From Rapana venosa (lineage: Eukaryota > Mollusca > Gastropoda > Neogastropoda > Muricidae), in assembly GCA_028751875.1 (NCBI GenBank), contig CM054145.1:48730872-48794871 (forward strand): a stretch of DNA of 64,000 nt, in the 5' to 3' direction. The notes beneath the pieces are model-generated. The model searched no databases. It had not been told where the DNA came from and saw nothing but the letters and a program-made list of their open reading frames with translations. Positions within the stretch are counted from its first letter, which is position 1. Every line of letters starts with the position of its first letter. A program made the position numbers and the translations under genes. Below, one piece after another: positions 1 to 12,660 of the stretch.

Positions 1-3000
1 GACTCAGCCCCATCCCCCTCAATGACCTATGCAGACATCTTTCTCTCCATCCTGTTTCTTTACACCTTCCCCAGACACTTTCTCCCAATCAGAATCTGTC
101 TGTATCACACCCCCCCCCCCCACCTCCCCCCTTCACTCTTTCCCTTACCCTCCTCCTCGCAGTACACTATATCAGAATTCTGCTGAACTAAAAGATGCTC
201 CAGGATATATACACGGGGACACCCAATCCAGCCGTTGTCTTCAAATCAGTTCAATTTTACGGGTCCTGGTCCAAAAATCATGTGTTTCCCGGTGTGTCAA
301 ACTTGGACATAGGAAGATACAGGCAGGATCTAGGAGTGGGGGGTGTACAAAATCCAAAGGGTAGGGATGGGAATAGAGGAGCAAGAGAGAGTCACGTAGA
401 CCCACAGTTGGGTCGATAGGGACAGGACAGCCAAAAATACATCCATAATTGATTGGCCTCTGGGGAAATGTCTACTGCTAAAGCCATCGCTCCAACTCTA
501 GAGATTTCTGACAACTCTCTGATATATCCTTGACATTTCCTCCCGTCCCTTTTCACTGGAACTAAAAGAAAATGGTATGACTGTTCTGGAAAAAAAAGAC
601 TGTCATTGTCACAAGTGGGCAAATGAATTTTCTGTAATAGAAGACAGTAAAAAATATTGAACTGAATTGAATCAAGTATGGTGACATTATGCCATTGTCT
701 TATTAAGCAACCCTGCTTTGGAAAGATTTCTAAGAAATTATTCCCCCAAAAAACTTTTCTTGTCTATAAAGTGAATACACTCTGCAATTTTTACAGTAAA
801 CCTGTGTGTCCTGTTTTCAGTAATTGTTCACAGTGGACGTTTTCCGTATATAAAATAAACATAACACAGGGTACTGACAGGTTTATACATTGAGCCTTCT
901 CCTCCCTTATTCCAAGTTGAGATTATTCTCTAACTTTGTAATAAACCTTTTTTATGGTCACCCTTCTTTTCAGAGGTTTCAAACAATAAAGGACAAGGGA
1001 GGCTTCAGTCCCATAGGAAGAGACCCCACAATCAGATTTCGATAAAGATAGGCGAAAATTTCAACTACATAAAGGTATTATTAACATTGGACGCTCGGTT
1101 TTTCCAATTTTCTCTTTGTTTGCCTTTCATTTCCAAAGAGGGAATGAAGCGATGGCTCTCCAGGCAGCATTTCTTGACACTGCTTTCTTTTCCTGCACCA
1201 CCCATCCACTCCCTTCTTTTCATGCTATCGGCCAATGGCAGCTCAACTCTGTCATCTTTCTCTCCATCCTTCTTCTGTTTCTGCATGCGTTCCCAAGACA
1301 ATTTGTCAATCAGAATCTGTCTCCTGTACACTCCCCACCCCCCTCACTGTACACCCCCACCCTCTGGCAGTACACTATATCGGGATCTTGCTGAACTGGA
1401 AAATACTCCAGGTCAGCCAATTCAGCACTGGTTCCAAAGTTGGCTCAGTCTTGCCAGTTCTGGTCGATATAGGTCCAAAATCATGCCTGCCCTCTCTGGT
1501 AAGACAAATTTGGATGTAGGAAGAGGAGTGGGGGTTAGGGGGGGCATGGGAGAGGAGGGGGCATGGGAGGGGGGGGGGGGCAGTAATATGGGAGACAGGG
1601 CATGCAGCCCCACAGTAGGATCGATAAAGGCAGACAGCCACAAATGCCTTCAAAATTGTTTCTTCTCTGGTAAAATGTCTACCCCTAATGCCACCACTCC
1701 AGTTCTGGAACTGGTTGACAGTTTCCTGAGATTTTCTGATATATCCTCCACATCTCCCATCCATCCACCATCCCTCCCCATTGAAAAATGAAGGAGAAAT
1801 GCTTTGGGTGTTGTAAAAGAAGAGCTGTTGCTTCGGCCAGCTGGGTGAACTCAACATAGTGACATATGGCATCATATTGTTTTATTAAACAATCACATTT
1901 CACTAACTATTTTTGAAAGAATTAAAGGAAATTAAAACTGTTGATCTCAGACTTTTTTGGGGTCTACATATGCATTTCATAAATCAAAACTGAAGTGCCT
2001 TGTTTTCAGTGTCTAATAATTGCAGAAGGCAATTCCCTTACAGGGATCATGAAATAACATTGAGTCCTCCTCTCTCCCCCTTCCAGGCTGGAGATATTTC
2101 CTTTCTATAAAAGTTTCTTTCTTTCTTTCTTTCTTTCTATTTTCAAAAGTTTCAAGCAATAAAGAAAGAAAAGGCCATATCCCCATGGAAGAAACATCCC
2201 CCACTCCTGCCCCCAAATCCCTTTTAAATTATCCCAGGCAAAAGAAAAGCTTTATTTAGAGAGGAATTGACACTGGACCATCAGGTTTACAAATGCTATC
2301 TTTGCTAAAACTTCAACCTCCAAAAGGAAATGAAATGATGGCCCTCCCTGCAGCACTGATCAACTGTGTTGCTGGCTGTCTTTTCTCTCCACACACTTAC
2401 CTACAGCTTTTTTGCTGTCAGTGGGGACTCAGCCCCATCCCACTCACTGACCTATTCAGACATCTCTCTCCCCATCCTTCTTCTGTTTCTTCACTTTCCC
2501 CCACGTTAAATGGCTGAAGACACTTCCCCTGTCAGAATCCCTCCATTTCACCCCCCCCCCCCCCCGGCAGTGTACTATATTAGGATCCTGCTGAACTGGA
2601 AGATACCTCAGGGTATGTGTGTTTGGGGGGGGGGGGGGGGGCACTCAATTCTACCTTGGTCCCTAAATCAGTTTGGTCTTGCCATTCCTGGTCGATACTG
2701 GTCCAAAATCAGACACTCTCCAGTGAGATAAATTTGAATGTAGCAAGAGCCAGGGGGAGTGGGGGTAGACAAAATTGAAAGGTTGGAGTGGGGTTGGGGA
2801 GGGTAGAATTGGGAGATAGAACATGCAGACCCACGTTGGGTGGATAGAAACAGGAGAGCTTAAAAATATCTCCATAATTGATTCTTTCCCTGAGAAAATG
2901 TCTACCGCTAATGCCATGACACCAACTCTGGAGTTTTGCTAACAGTTTGGTGAGAGTCTCTGACATATCCCCCACATTCCCTTTTGAGGAAAATTTATTT

Positions 3001-3372
3001 AAAAACAACAACTGATCTTATCATTGCAAAAGAGATGTTATTGTGGTGAGGTGGATAAACACGCGATGACACGTCCCATCATACTGTTTTCTTAAACAGC
3101 TACATGTTCATAACTTTTGCCCTGTACAGACTTACAGGAAATCGAACCTTTTCCTGAATATTTCCTGTCTATGTACTATGTACGCTTCCTGTTCCTTTAT
3201 TCAGAAATTGGTGTCCTGCTTTCAGTAGCTATTTGCAGTGGATGCTTCCCTAATGGAAAAATGAACCTAATGTATAGGGTACAGACAAGTTTACAGATGT
3301 GTCCCCCCTCCTTTCTCCAAGTTTTGTTGTTGTTTTATGTTTCAAAAACCTTCTCATTTTGTTAAATTGATG

Positions 3373-3463
3373 GCTAGAGCTATGAGGTTCAACAAGAGTG
3401 GGATTTTGCCTATGAACCGTTCTTACCCACTGTTTAAGTAGCCCCATTCCGACTTTCGGTATC
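3373..3463 (-). mobile_element. SINE 3' module (tail type 3), solo
   Basis: This is the reverse complement of the module that reads CCGAAGTCGGAATG...GGTAGCC...CTCACCATTGGTGAA...GAGCTCTAGC. Here it appears as GGCTAGAGC...GAGGTTCA...TAGCCCCATTCCGACTTTCGG, inside array unit 3. No tRNA-like head was seen next to it, so it is a truncated copy. Confidence 0.55.
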
Positions 3464-4198
3464 TTTTCCAGGTTAAAACAATTTACTAACTTTTTCCAGG
3501 ATTTTTTCCCTGGCTTTTCCAAAGTTTCAAATAATGAAGGAAAGAATAGACTCCAGTCTCATGGGAAGAGACCCAAAGGACTTCAGATGTCAGTGACTGA
3601 CAGGGACTGACATTAGCATGCGCAGGTTCTACATGTGATTTTCTGTAATTTGGTATCAGACATCCTTGGTCAACTGCTTTCTCAGAGAATCATCATTATT
3701 TTCTAGGCTGACAGGGTAAAGCCTATCTGAAGTGATTCACAAGTACTGGGCTCCTTTTACGTTTAGAAAGCAAAAGCAGTATAAAACAAACAACAACAAT
3801 AAAACGAGAATAAAGATGACAACAATGTTAATGACCATAACAATAACAAGAACAGATGCACACTGCATCAAATGATGAAGGAAAGACATCCCTGACCACC
3901 TCACATTCACTGCCATGAACAAAGACATTTCTGCCTTGATTAACTCCTCAAGATTTCCTGCTCATTAAACTTTCCCCTGCTTCCTCCACACTGGCAGTTG
4001 ACCTTGTTGCTAGCCATGTTTTTTTGGTCCACCCACCCCACCCACATCTGTTTGTTGCATCAGTGGTGACTCAGCCACCCCTCTTACTCACTGATGCATT
4101 CAGACATCTCTTCCTCTATCTCCTTGTGTGTCTTCACTGATTCCATACCTCATCTGGCCCCCTTGTTACAATCTCTCATCCCACACTCACTGGCAGTG

Positions 4199-4740
4199 AG
4201 TGTACTATATCTTGATTTTGCTTAACTGGCAGATACACGAGAATACCCAATGTGCCTTGGTCCTCAAATCGGTTCAATGTTGCCAGTCCTGGTCAATACT
4301 GGTTCACAGTCAAGTGCTCTCTGGTGAGATGAATTTTGAGGGAAGAAAAGCCAGGGAGAGATATGTAAACAATATCAACAAGTTCAAGAGTTAGAGTCAT
4401 GGCATTAGCCGTAGACATTTTCCTAGATAATAATCTTTTATGGAGATATTTTTGGCTATCCTGTTTCTATCATTCCAACTGTGGGTATAAGTACCTGTCA
4501 CTCATTTCTCCCCCTCCCCATCCCCATGCCCCAAACTTTCCACTTTGTCCACTACAACTCTGGTAGGTCAACTACGTCTACATTTGTCTCAACAAGGAGC
4601 ACATAGTTTTGAACCACTATAATTATAGACCAGGACTAGCAAGAGTGAGCTGAACTGATTGGGGGAACTAAGGCTGAGGGGTATCCTGGGGTATCTGCCA
4701 GTTCAGCAGGATCTGATAGAGTACACTGCCAGTAGGTTCT
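4199..4740. repeat. Inverted duplication within array unit 4
   Basis: Forward landmarks (b) and (c) occupy 4199-4372. They are followed by a reverse-complement copy of the same block spanning about 4385-4737. Read on the minus strand this block gives ACTCTATCAGATCCTGCTG (near 4735), the CCTGGT motif (near 4640), the CCACAGTTGG motif (near 4490) and GAAAATGTCTAC (near 4425). The two arms, 4199-4372 and 4560-4737, could pair as a long imperfect hairpin. Confidence 0.7.
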
Positions 4741-5451
4741 TTGATGTATCCACTTCATTCCATAATAGTAGAACAAACAAATCATAGGGCATTGACAAGG
4801 AAACATCACATGGAATATTGACAGGTTCACACATTGAGCCCTTTCCCTCCTCCAAGATGAAGTCATTTCCTAACTTTTTCATTTTTTTCGTCAAAAGTAT
4901 TGAACACTGAAGAAAAGGATAGACCTTAATCTCAAGGGAAGTGACCCAAAAGAAAATGACATGTCAAGTGATAATTGGCGAAAAATTTAATTGCACACAG
5001 GATCCGACCCTTGCTTTTTAAAAGACACGGCCTATCTGCGCTTTCCGGTAATTCAGTATCAATTGTTATTAAAAGTTGGTCAAGCATTTCCTAAGTGCAT
5101 CATAATTATTTTCTTGGCAAGATAAATGTGGAAAAGAACATGCCTGAAACGTACACGTAGCAACTTCTCCTTAGAAAGACAAAAGAGTAAAAACAAACTA
5201 GAGAACAAACTATAAAACAAGAAAATCAATAACAACAATAACAAGAAAACAATAGGAACAACTATAACAATGACAATAACAGCTGATGTAAACTGCATCA
5301 AATGCTGAATAAAACGCATCCCTGACCACCAAAGCTATCAGTGTTATGAACAAAAACCATTTCTGCCTTGATTAGCATTCGCATCATTTCCTGCTCATCT
5401 AACCTCCCTTTCACTCTCTCTGCAGCAGCCATCAACAGTGTCATGGCTATT

Positions 5452-5453
<2 letters not shown>

Positions 5454-5528
<75 letters not shown>
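5454..5528 (+). repeat. (TC)n microsatellite
   Basis: An uninterrupted CT dinucleotide tract of about 75 bp sits at the start of array unit 5. Its equivalent in unit 7 is expanded separately at 8774-8991. Confidence 0.95.
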
Positions 5529-5530
<2 letters not shown>

Positions 5531-6300
5531 CACCCACCCACGTCTGTTTGTGCTGTCAGTGGTGACTCAGCCCCATCCCACTGGCTGACTTATTCAGACA
5601 TCATTCTTTCTTTTTCTCCATCCTTCGTCTGTTTCCTTACATGTTCCAAGCTTTGTCTGGCCTCAGACACTTTACCCAGTCAGAATCCCTCTGTCTCCCT
5701 CCCCCCTCCCCCGGCAGTCTGCTATATTAAGATCCTGCTGAACAAGAAAACACCCCAAGATATACATCGGCACCTAAGTCAGCCTTTGTCTAGGAAAAAA
5801 AAAGTCAGCCTTTTGCTGCAAATCAGTTCATTCTTGCCAGTCTTGGTTGATACTGGTCCAAAATCATGCGCTCTCTGGTGTGACACAATAAGGCATAGGA
5901 GTGGTGGTGGTGGTGGTGTACAATATCAAAAGGGTTGGGGTGGGTGTGGAGGAACAAAAGACAGACATGGAGACACCCACAGTTGGATCAATAAAGACAG
6001 GATAGCCAAAAATATCTGCATACTTGATTCTTGTCTGGGAAACTGTCTCCCCCTAATGGCATCACACTAAGTCTGAAACTTGCTGTCAGTCTGGTGAGAT
6101 TCTCAGACAGTTCCTCACGTTCGTTCCCATCTCTTTTGTTGGAACCCTGAAAGAGCTGTCACGTGGAGACTGAGAGAACCTGGCACAGTGACCTTCAGGA
6201 AAGGGTAGGATTTCCCAAGGGAAGAAGCCCACAGAAAATTAGATTTCAATGATTACAGGCCAAAAAAATCCGTGGTCCCCCCCATCCATTACTAAAAGTT

Positions 6301-6640
6301 TCAAGGTTCATCAATGGTGAGATTATTGCAAAATGCGCCCGTCTTTTTCCCCACCATTAAGGTAGCCACATTCCGACTTTGGGGATACAGTTGGGAATTG
6401 AATCTGCCAATGTTGCCAGGACATTTGGGAAGTACCCCTTTGCGCATTTCGATTTCCAACTGTGATGCCTTGTTTTGACATGTAAGCACATGAGTCTGAC
6501 TGGTTTAGAGTCTCCGAAGACTCGACATTCAGTTCGATTTACCTGTCAAACCAGGAAGAAAGGGCAGAGCCTGGAATCGAGCCTAGAATCTCACGGTTTT
6601 CTTGTTGGCAGGTGAATGTATAGACCATCCTGCCACCTTC
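6301..6640 (-). mobile_element. tRNA-derived SINE, composite with tail type 3
   Basis: On the minus strand the element begins with a tRNA-like head: AAGGTGGCAGGATGG, an A-box-like region, then GGCTCGATTCC as the B box near 6570. The head is followed by the GAACTGAATGTCGAG...CTTCGGA linker that is also seen after the head at 48013. It ends with the tail type 3 module at 6301-6395. It is inserted in array unit 5. Confidence 0.7.
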
Positions 6641-6970
6641 CTTCTTATCCCTGTATGTGTAGATGAGCGGGACACTGAAACCTTGGCTTTGAACGTTTCT
6701 GTTAATCTGTTGTTTCCAAACGGGAAATGAACTAACAGCTCTCACTGCAGCAGGCACTGACACCATCTCTAGCTCTGTCTCCCCTCCACTGACCCACTTC
6801 TGTTTACACTGTCAATGGCAGCTCAGCCCCAGGGCACTCACTGACCTATTCAGGCATCTTTCTCTTCATCCTTCTTCTGTTTCCTCATCCATTCCTCACG
6901 TTGTCTGGCCCCAGACATTTCCCAGTCAGAATCTCTCCATCTCACATCCCAGGCTATCACCTACATTGTA

Positions 6971-7305
6971 TCCCCGTGGGGATGCCGGGGTGGCGGGGAA
7001 GGGTTTCAGTATAAATAGCATCCCCGCCTTCTGGAAATTCTGTGCTCGGAATTCCCTCTTTTCTCTCCCTCTCTTTGTTTCTGCCTTGTTCCTTTTTTTT
7101 CTTATCTCCTTCTCGTCTATTTTCTGCCTTCTTGGTCCATTCTCCTGCCTTTTTTTCCCGGAAAGACTTAAAAGATTTTCTCTCCCATGCCGAAGTCAGA
7201 TGTGCTGGTTCTGACTTGTCAGGCGCTTACCGGCAGTGCAGAGCATTTTCGCTCATATGACAGATACCAAAAGTTGCTGTCTGAGCGTTCGACGAAGAAG
7301 AATAA
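6971..7305 (+). mobile_element. Short family-E element with 10-bp target-site duplication
   Basis: The element starts with the small palindrome TCCCCGTGGGGATG and continues through CTTCTGGAAATTCTGTGC, TTCTGCCTTCTTGGTCCATT and GCCGAAGTCAGATGTGCTGG. It ends CGTTCGACGAAGAAGAATAA. Perfect 10-bp repeats CTACATTGTA flank it at 6961-6970 and 7306-7315, which supports insertion as a unit. No tRNA-like A/B boxes, no coding capacity. Related copies lie at 7318-7600, 21909-22252 and 40714-41168. Confidence 0.75.
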
Positions 7306-7317
7306 CTACATTGTAAT

Positions 7318-7600
7318 CCTTCTTTTTCTGCTTCATCGAATGCTCAGACAACAACTGTCGTCTGTCATATGAGCGAAAATGTGTTGCGCTGCCATTAAGC
7401 GCCTGACTAGTCAGACCCAGCACATGTGACTTTGGTGTGGTGAGAGAAATGTTCTTGAACTCTTTCCAGAAAAAAAAGCCAGGAGAATGGACCAAGGAGG
7501 CTGAAAATAAACAAAAAGGAAGCAATGAAAAAGGCATAGCAAGAAGAGAGAGGGGTAGAAGGAATTCATGACACAGAAGTTCCAGAGCATCCCTACAGGG
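7318..7600 (-). mobile_element. Second family-E element, inverted against the first
   Basis: Reverse complement of the preceding element: its GAA-rich 3' end faces that of its neighbour across about 12 bp, and its 5' end (GCATCCCTACAGGG on the plus strand) lies near 7600. With 6971-7305 it forms a tail-to-tail inverted pair spanning about 630 bp. Array unit 6 resumes directly after it at ATGATCCTGATGAAC. Confidence 0.75.
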
Positions 7601-8770
7601 TACATGATGATCCTGATGAACTTGTCAAATACACCAGGATACCCAGCTCAGCCTTGGTCCACCAATCAGTTCAATCTTGCCAGTCCTGGTGGATAGAAGT
7701 CCACAGTCCTGTGTGCCGTCTGCTGAGACAAATTTAGACTAGTAGGAAAAGCCAGGGGGGGGGAGTGATGGTGAATTAAGTTGAAATCTTGGGGTTTGGG
7801 ATGGTGAGGGAGAGGGAGGCGGGGTGGGGTGGGGTGGGGGCGGGGAATGTAGACCCCCACAGTTGGGTGGATCGATAGGGACAGGAGAGCCAAAAATACT
7901 TCCATGATTGTTTCTTCTCTGGGGAAAAAGGTCTGCCGCTAATGTCATCACTCCATCTTTAGATGGATGCCGACTGGGGGGAGATTCTTTGATATATTTC
8001 CCCACATTGCATAACTGTAGAGTAAACAATAGCATAGAGTACTGACAAGTTTAAACGTTGAGTTCCTCCCCCCCCCCTCCCCCCCCCTTCCATTCTCCAT
8101 GTTAAGCATTTACAAACTGTTTGCAAGTTTTCTTCTGGTTTTGTTGTTGTTGTTTTTGTTGTTTGCTGTTTGTTTGGGGTGTTTTTGTTTGGTTTGGTTT
8201 GGGTTTTTTGTTGTTGTTTTTTTTGTTTTTCCTTTGTTTCTTTTTGTTTTGTCTTTCTTTTCTTTCTTTTTTTAATTACCGAATGCTTCCAACAATGAAG
8301 AAAAGGATATGCTTTATCCTTCAGGCAAGAGACCCACAAAAAGTCAGATGTCAATAGGTTAAAGGCCAAAAACTTGGTTGTTTACAGGAATTGACATTCA
8401 TCCTTGGTTTTGGGAAATGCAGGGCCTATTAACATTTTCCAGTAGTTCAGTACTGGGTCAAGTATTTTATAAGTGGATCATATTTTCTTGGAATATGTAG
8501 AAAAGTATGCATGAAATGACTTATAGATATGTAATCACTTCTCCCTGGGAGGGCAAAACTATTTATTAAAAAAAAAAGAAAACAAAGACATACAACAAAA
8601 CCAACAATAACGATGGCAACAATTACAACAATGGCAACACAAATGTGAACGGAATCAAATGCTGAATAAAACATGTCCCTGACCACTGAAGCAATATCGG
8701 CTATGAACAAAGTCCATTTCTGCTTTGATTAGCATTCTCATCATTTTCTATTCATTTAACCTCCCATCTA

Positions 8771-8996
<226 letters not shown>

Positions 8997-9447
8997 AGCA
9001 GTGATCAACATTGTCACTGTTTCTTTTCTTCCACCCACCCACGCACCCACGTCTGTATGTGTTATCAGTGGGGATTCAGCCCCATCCCACTGGCTGACCT
9101 ATTCAGACATCTCCTTCTCTCTGTCTGTCTCTGTCTGTCTGTCTGTCTGTCTGTCTGCCTCTCTCTCTCTCTCTCTGTCTCCTTTAATTTCTTCCTTCAT
9201 TCCCCACACGATGCCTGGCCTCAGACACGTTTGCCAATCAGAATCTTTGTCTCCACACCTCCATCCCACCCCCACGCAATACACTATATCAGGATCCTGA
9301 TGAACTGGCAGATACCCCAGGATATATATGGACAACTGATTCAGCCTTGGGTCTAAAATCAGTTCAATCTTGCCGGTCCTAATGGACCGAGTCTGAAATG
9401 ATGTGCTCTCCAGCAAGGCAAATTTGGACGTGGAAAGATGGAGTGGG

Positions 9448-9563
9448 GTGGGGGTGGGTGGGGGGTGGGGGGGGGGGGGGGTGGGAGTAGCAGGGATGGA
9501 ATTGGAAAGGAGGGAGGGAGGGGGGGGGGGGGGAGGGAGGGGGTGGGGGGGGGGGAGAAGGGG
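9448..9563 (+). repeat. G-rich low-complexity tract
   Basis: Dense GGGG and GGGTGG runs on the plus strand with several blocks of four or more G, potentially able to form G-quadruplexes. A poly-C run follows about 160 bp later. Confidence 0.8.
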
Positions 9564-9726
9564 AGGGGTGCAGACAGGGCACGTAGACTCATACTTGGGT
9601 CGATAGAAGCAGGCCAGCCAAATATATCTCTAAAATTGATTCTTCTTCTGGGGAAAATGTCTACCACTAATGCCATCACTCCAACTCTGGAGTTTGCTCG
9701 ACAGTTTGGTGAGATTTTCCGATATA

Positions 9727-9752
9727 CCCCCCCCCCCCCCCCCCCCCCCCCC
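9727..9752 (+). repeat. Poly-C run
   Basis: About 26 consecutive C residues near the end of array unit 7. It is one of many such homopolymers in the window. Confidence 0.95.
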
Positions 9753-9982
9753 TAACTTTCCCTTCCATCCCTCCCCCTTAGGAAAAATAAAAGGAACTGC
9801 ACTTAGTGTACCCAAAGGCCTGTCACTGCGATGATGTGGACCAACCCACACTGACATGCCCCTCGAGGAACACTGATGAAAATGTGAAAAGTTTGTCGAC
9901 AAAATGAGTCTCTCAAATCATCAGTGAAGTTTGGTTTTGTAGAGTACAAACTGGACAGGATATGATATCAATCTGCCGTTAT

Positions 9983-10075
9983 TCCCGAAGTCGGAATGCA
10001 GCTACCTTACTGGTGGTTTAAAAACAGTGGCATACACAAAAAACTCACCATTGCTGAACCTGGGAGCTCTAGCAG
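9983..10075 (+). mobile_element. SINE 3' module (tail type 3)
   Basis: CCCGAAGTCGGAATGCAGC, CTACCTTACTGGTGG, CTCACCATTGCTGAACC and GGGAGCTCTAGC in the standard order. No head is visible upstream. Confidence 0.65.
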
Positions 10076-10770
10076 AGGAACAATACAACGTTCCGCCTTC
10101 AAATGATTAAATCTAACCTCAGCAAACCAATATCCTTCCTTTTCATGTTGCTGTTAAAGATTGGTTTAGTCTGAAAAATTCACTTTACAGTTCGACATAA
10201 TCTGAACTAGATCTAGATCTAACAGATTAAAAAAGGCATTTAACAAAACGTGTGCATGATGTATGGCTTTTGCACTAATTTCTTTCGAAAAGGCCTACAC
10301 TGATAGTTGTAATAAGGAGCTTATTTCTTTTTCAACTAAAATATTATTTATTTCGTTATAGTTGTCAAAATTCCAGTTTCTGTTAAGGTCAAGCTGATGC
10401 AATTTCAGGACTGACGTAAACATGCCCGAATTCTATCTCACCTTTATGGTAAACTGAGAATGAGTGTACTGGATGGAGTTAATGAAGACCAGGGCTTTGT
10501 TTGGCTTAGCTTAGATTAGAATAGTGATTCTAAAACTGGTAGTAATGTTATAAGCAGCTCTGCTAGCCTTTGCATGCGTCATATCATCGTTGGGTCGGTA
10601 ACTTAAAACCAGACCACACGTCAACTGAGAGTGGTATCATATCGTCATCTTCAACAACAACAACATACACAACGTGGACAGTGATATTTTTAACGAGTAT
10701 GATTCATGTGTCACAGTAATATGAAACGCATGGTACAAGCTGATAAACAAGGTGGAATATTAACTCGCGA
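10076..10770. other. Unrecognised intergenic sequence
   Basis: Moderately AT-rich unique-looking sequence without long reading frames, repeats or recognised motifs. Confidence 0.5.
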
Positions 10771-10774
10771 TCTT

Positions 10775-11115
10775 ATACACACACACATGCGCGGGCGCAC
10801 ACGGACTGACAACCGATGAAGAATTTGGTTGATATTTTCTGTTAGGGTGTGCTGCACACAACACACACACGCACACGCACACACGCACACACACACACAC
10901 CACACACAACAACACGCAACACCAACACGCACACACACACTCATACACACAACAGAACAAACCGAACAATTGGTTAACATTTTCTGTTAAGGGGCACGTC
11001 AGTTATAACAACACACACACACAAACACACACACAAACACACACACACACACACGCACGCACGCACGCAGACTGACAACCCAGCAATTGCTTGGTTGATA
11101 TTTTCTGTTAAGGCG
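10775..11115 (+). repeat. Three-copy tandem repeat with embedded CA tracts
   Basis: Three related blocks contain a core ending GGTT(G/A)A(T/C)ATTTTCTGTTA at about 10803-10847, 10954-10992 and 11069-11113, each preceded by a long CA/CACG tract. The spacing is about 115-150 bp, so the unit is core plus CA microsatellite. On the minus strand it translates into Cys/Val runs, which are not genes. Confidence 0.75.
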
Positions 11116-11261
11116 CCCTGTCAGACGTATTAGCTCTTCAGTACGTACTCCTACCATCAGTTTACATGATTGGCATGTTTTTCAGTTACAGCAATGCAAT
11201 AAAGATACTATAGTCTCGCTTTTTCTACAGTTTCTTTTCTTTTTGTTGTTGTGTTCTTTGG

Positions 11262-11660
11262 CTAGAGCCCCAAGGTTCACCAATGGTGAGATTTTGTTCA
11301 TGCAACCGTTTTTTTAAACCCACCTTTAAGGTAGCCGCATTCCGACCTCAGGAATGGTGTTAAAACACAACTCTTGTGTGCGTCGGCTTTGTTAAATTTC
11401 GCCATCCGTTCCTACCGGCACGAAGTGTCCTACTCTTGTGAAATGTGACACGGGTTGTTAACGTGTGCTCAAGATGTTCTGCCTGCGTTCGCACACAAGG
11501 CCTCGGTTTGTAGTCTCATCCGAACAGCTTTTGGGGGAGCGGAGTAAGTACTGATGTTGACGCCAGGGTAAAATCCCCTACAACGGGCACCTCCGTGGTG
11601 GCTCGATCCCGGGCCGTCAGATCACGAGCGCAACGCTTTAACCGCTAGGCTATCCCGTCC
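11262..11660 (-). mobile_element. Composite tRNA-derived SINE, nearly full length
   Basis: On the minus strand, the head GGACGGGATAGCCTAGCGG and AAAGCGTTGC (A box) with GGATCGAGCC (B box) lies at 11590-11660. The shared SINE-B body follows (TTCGGATGAGAC, GCGAACGCAGG, CATCTTGAGCACACG-like and GGAACGG motifs, about 11380-11540). The element then ends in the tail type 3 module at 11262-11352 (CCTCAGGAATG region to GGCTCTAGCC) instead of the tails seen at 19338 or 48013. Confidence 0.75.
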
Positions 11661-11943
11661 TCCTCCCCTTTCTACATAATAATATAGATATGAAACAAAA
11701 GCCAAAACCAGCAGCAGCAGGCACCAAATCCAGTTCCAATCCAATAATCTTGTTGTTTACTAGCCCCCGCCGACCACAGAGGCCATATCAGGGCTAACAA
11801 ATCCAGTGAAGAAGAAAGAAAGAAAAAAGAGAGAACCAGGGATTAGAAAAAGTAAAACAACAGCCAAAACTTTTCTCAACTTTGTCCCAGGAAATGGCTT
11901 GAAGTCATCCTGTGGTGAGCATCTAATGCTCGTGCACCCCCCC

Positions 11944-11963
11944 CCCCCCCCCCCACACACACA
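11944..11963 (+). repeat. Poly-C / CA tract
   Basis: A run of C residues followed by CA repeats, a common compound simple repeat in this window. Confidence 0.85.
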
Positions 11964-11987
11964 CAACAAGTACAGCATTAAAACTAA

Positions 11988-11990
<3 letters not shown>

Positions 11991-12061
<71 letters not shown>
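11991..12061 (+). repeat. (GA)n microsatellite
   Basis: About 70 bp of uninterrupted GA dinucleotides. Confidence 0.95.
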
Positions 12062-12066
<5 letters not shown>

Positions 12067-12239
12067 ATCAATGGGCGGACCTGCATGGATACTTGTGTGT
12101 AAGTTCTCGCAGCCAAACTTTTTTCTTCCGGATCAGTAACAACTTCAGCCATTGATTTCCTCCAGCCTGCTTTCTGTCAGCGAGCAAACAAGCAATAAAA
12201 CTTCCTTCTTACTTCTCAGTACTTCTTCGCTGGCCTGTT

Positions 12240-12241
12240 TC

Positions 12242-12294
<53 letters not shown>

Positions 12295-12475
12295 CTCCTC
12301 CTCCTCCTCCTTCTCTTCTTTTCTCTTCTTCTTCGTTTTCTCATTATTATCCATTCTTCTTCTTGTTCTTCTTTTCTGTTTTTCTTCTTTTTTTGTTCTT
12401 CTTCTTGTTCGTCTCCTTAGCTATTTTTTTTCGCTGTTTTTTTCTCAGTACTTCTTCTTCTTCTCAATCGCCTGA

Positions 12476-12523
<48 letters not shown>

Positions 12524-12531
12524 TTCATCTT
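12240..12531 (+). repeat. Triplet repeat cluster: (GTT)n, (CTT)n-rich, (ATC)n
   Basis: About 17 GTT triplets lie at 12243-12293. They are followed by mixed CTC/CTT/TTC sequence, then about 15 CAT/ATC triplets at 12477-12522. The resulting frames (poly-Leu, poly-Asn, poly-Ile) are artefacts of the triplets. Confidence 0.9.
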
Positions 12532-12603
12532 CTCCTTCTCCTCCTCCCTTATCTCCATAAGTTGTCAATGGGGCATCACACTTTTAGTATAGTTAGCAAT
12601 TCC

Positions 12604-12660
12604 CCCCCCCCAAAAAAAAAAAAAAAGAAAAAAAAAGAAAAAAGAAAAAAAGGGAAAAAT
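12604..12660 (+). repeat. C then A-rich low-complexity tract
   Basis: A poly-C run followed by interrupted poly-A with scattered G residues. Confidence 0.8.

Noticed and set aside
6971..7600. MITE-type DNA transposon with ~300-bp terminal inverted repeats
   Set aside because: Each arm also exists alone elsewhere (21909, 40714), and the left arm has its own target-site duplication, so two insertions are more likely than one palindromic transposon.
12145..12475. Poly-Asn / poly-Leu proteins
   Set aside because: Products of GTT/CTT triplet repeats with no flanking coding structure.
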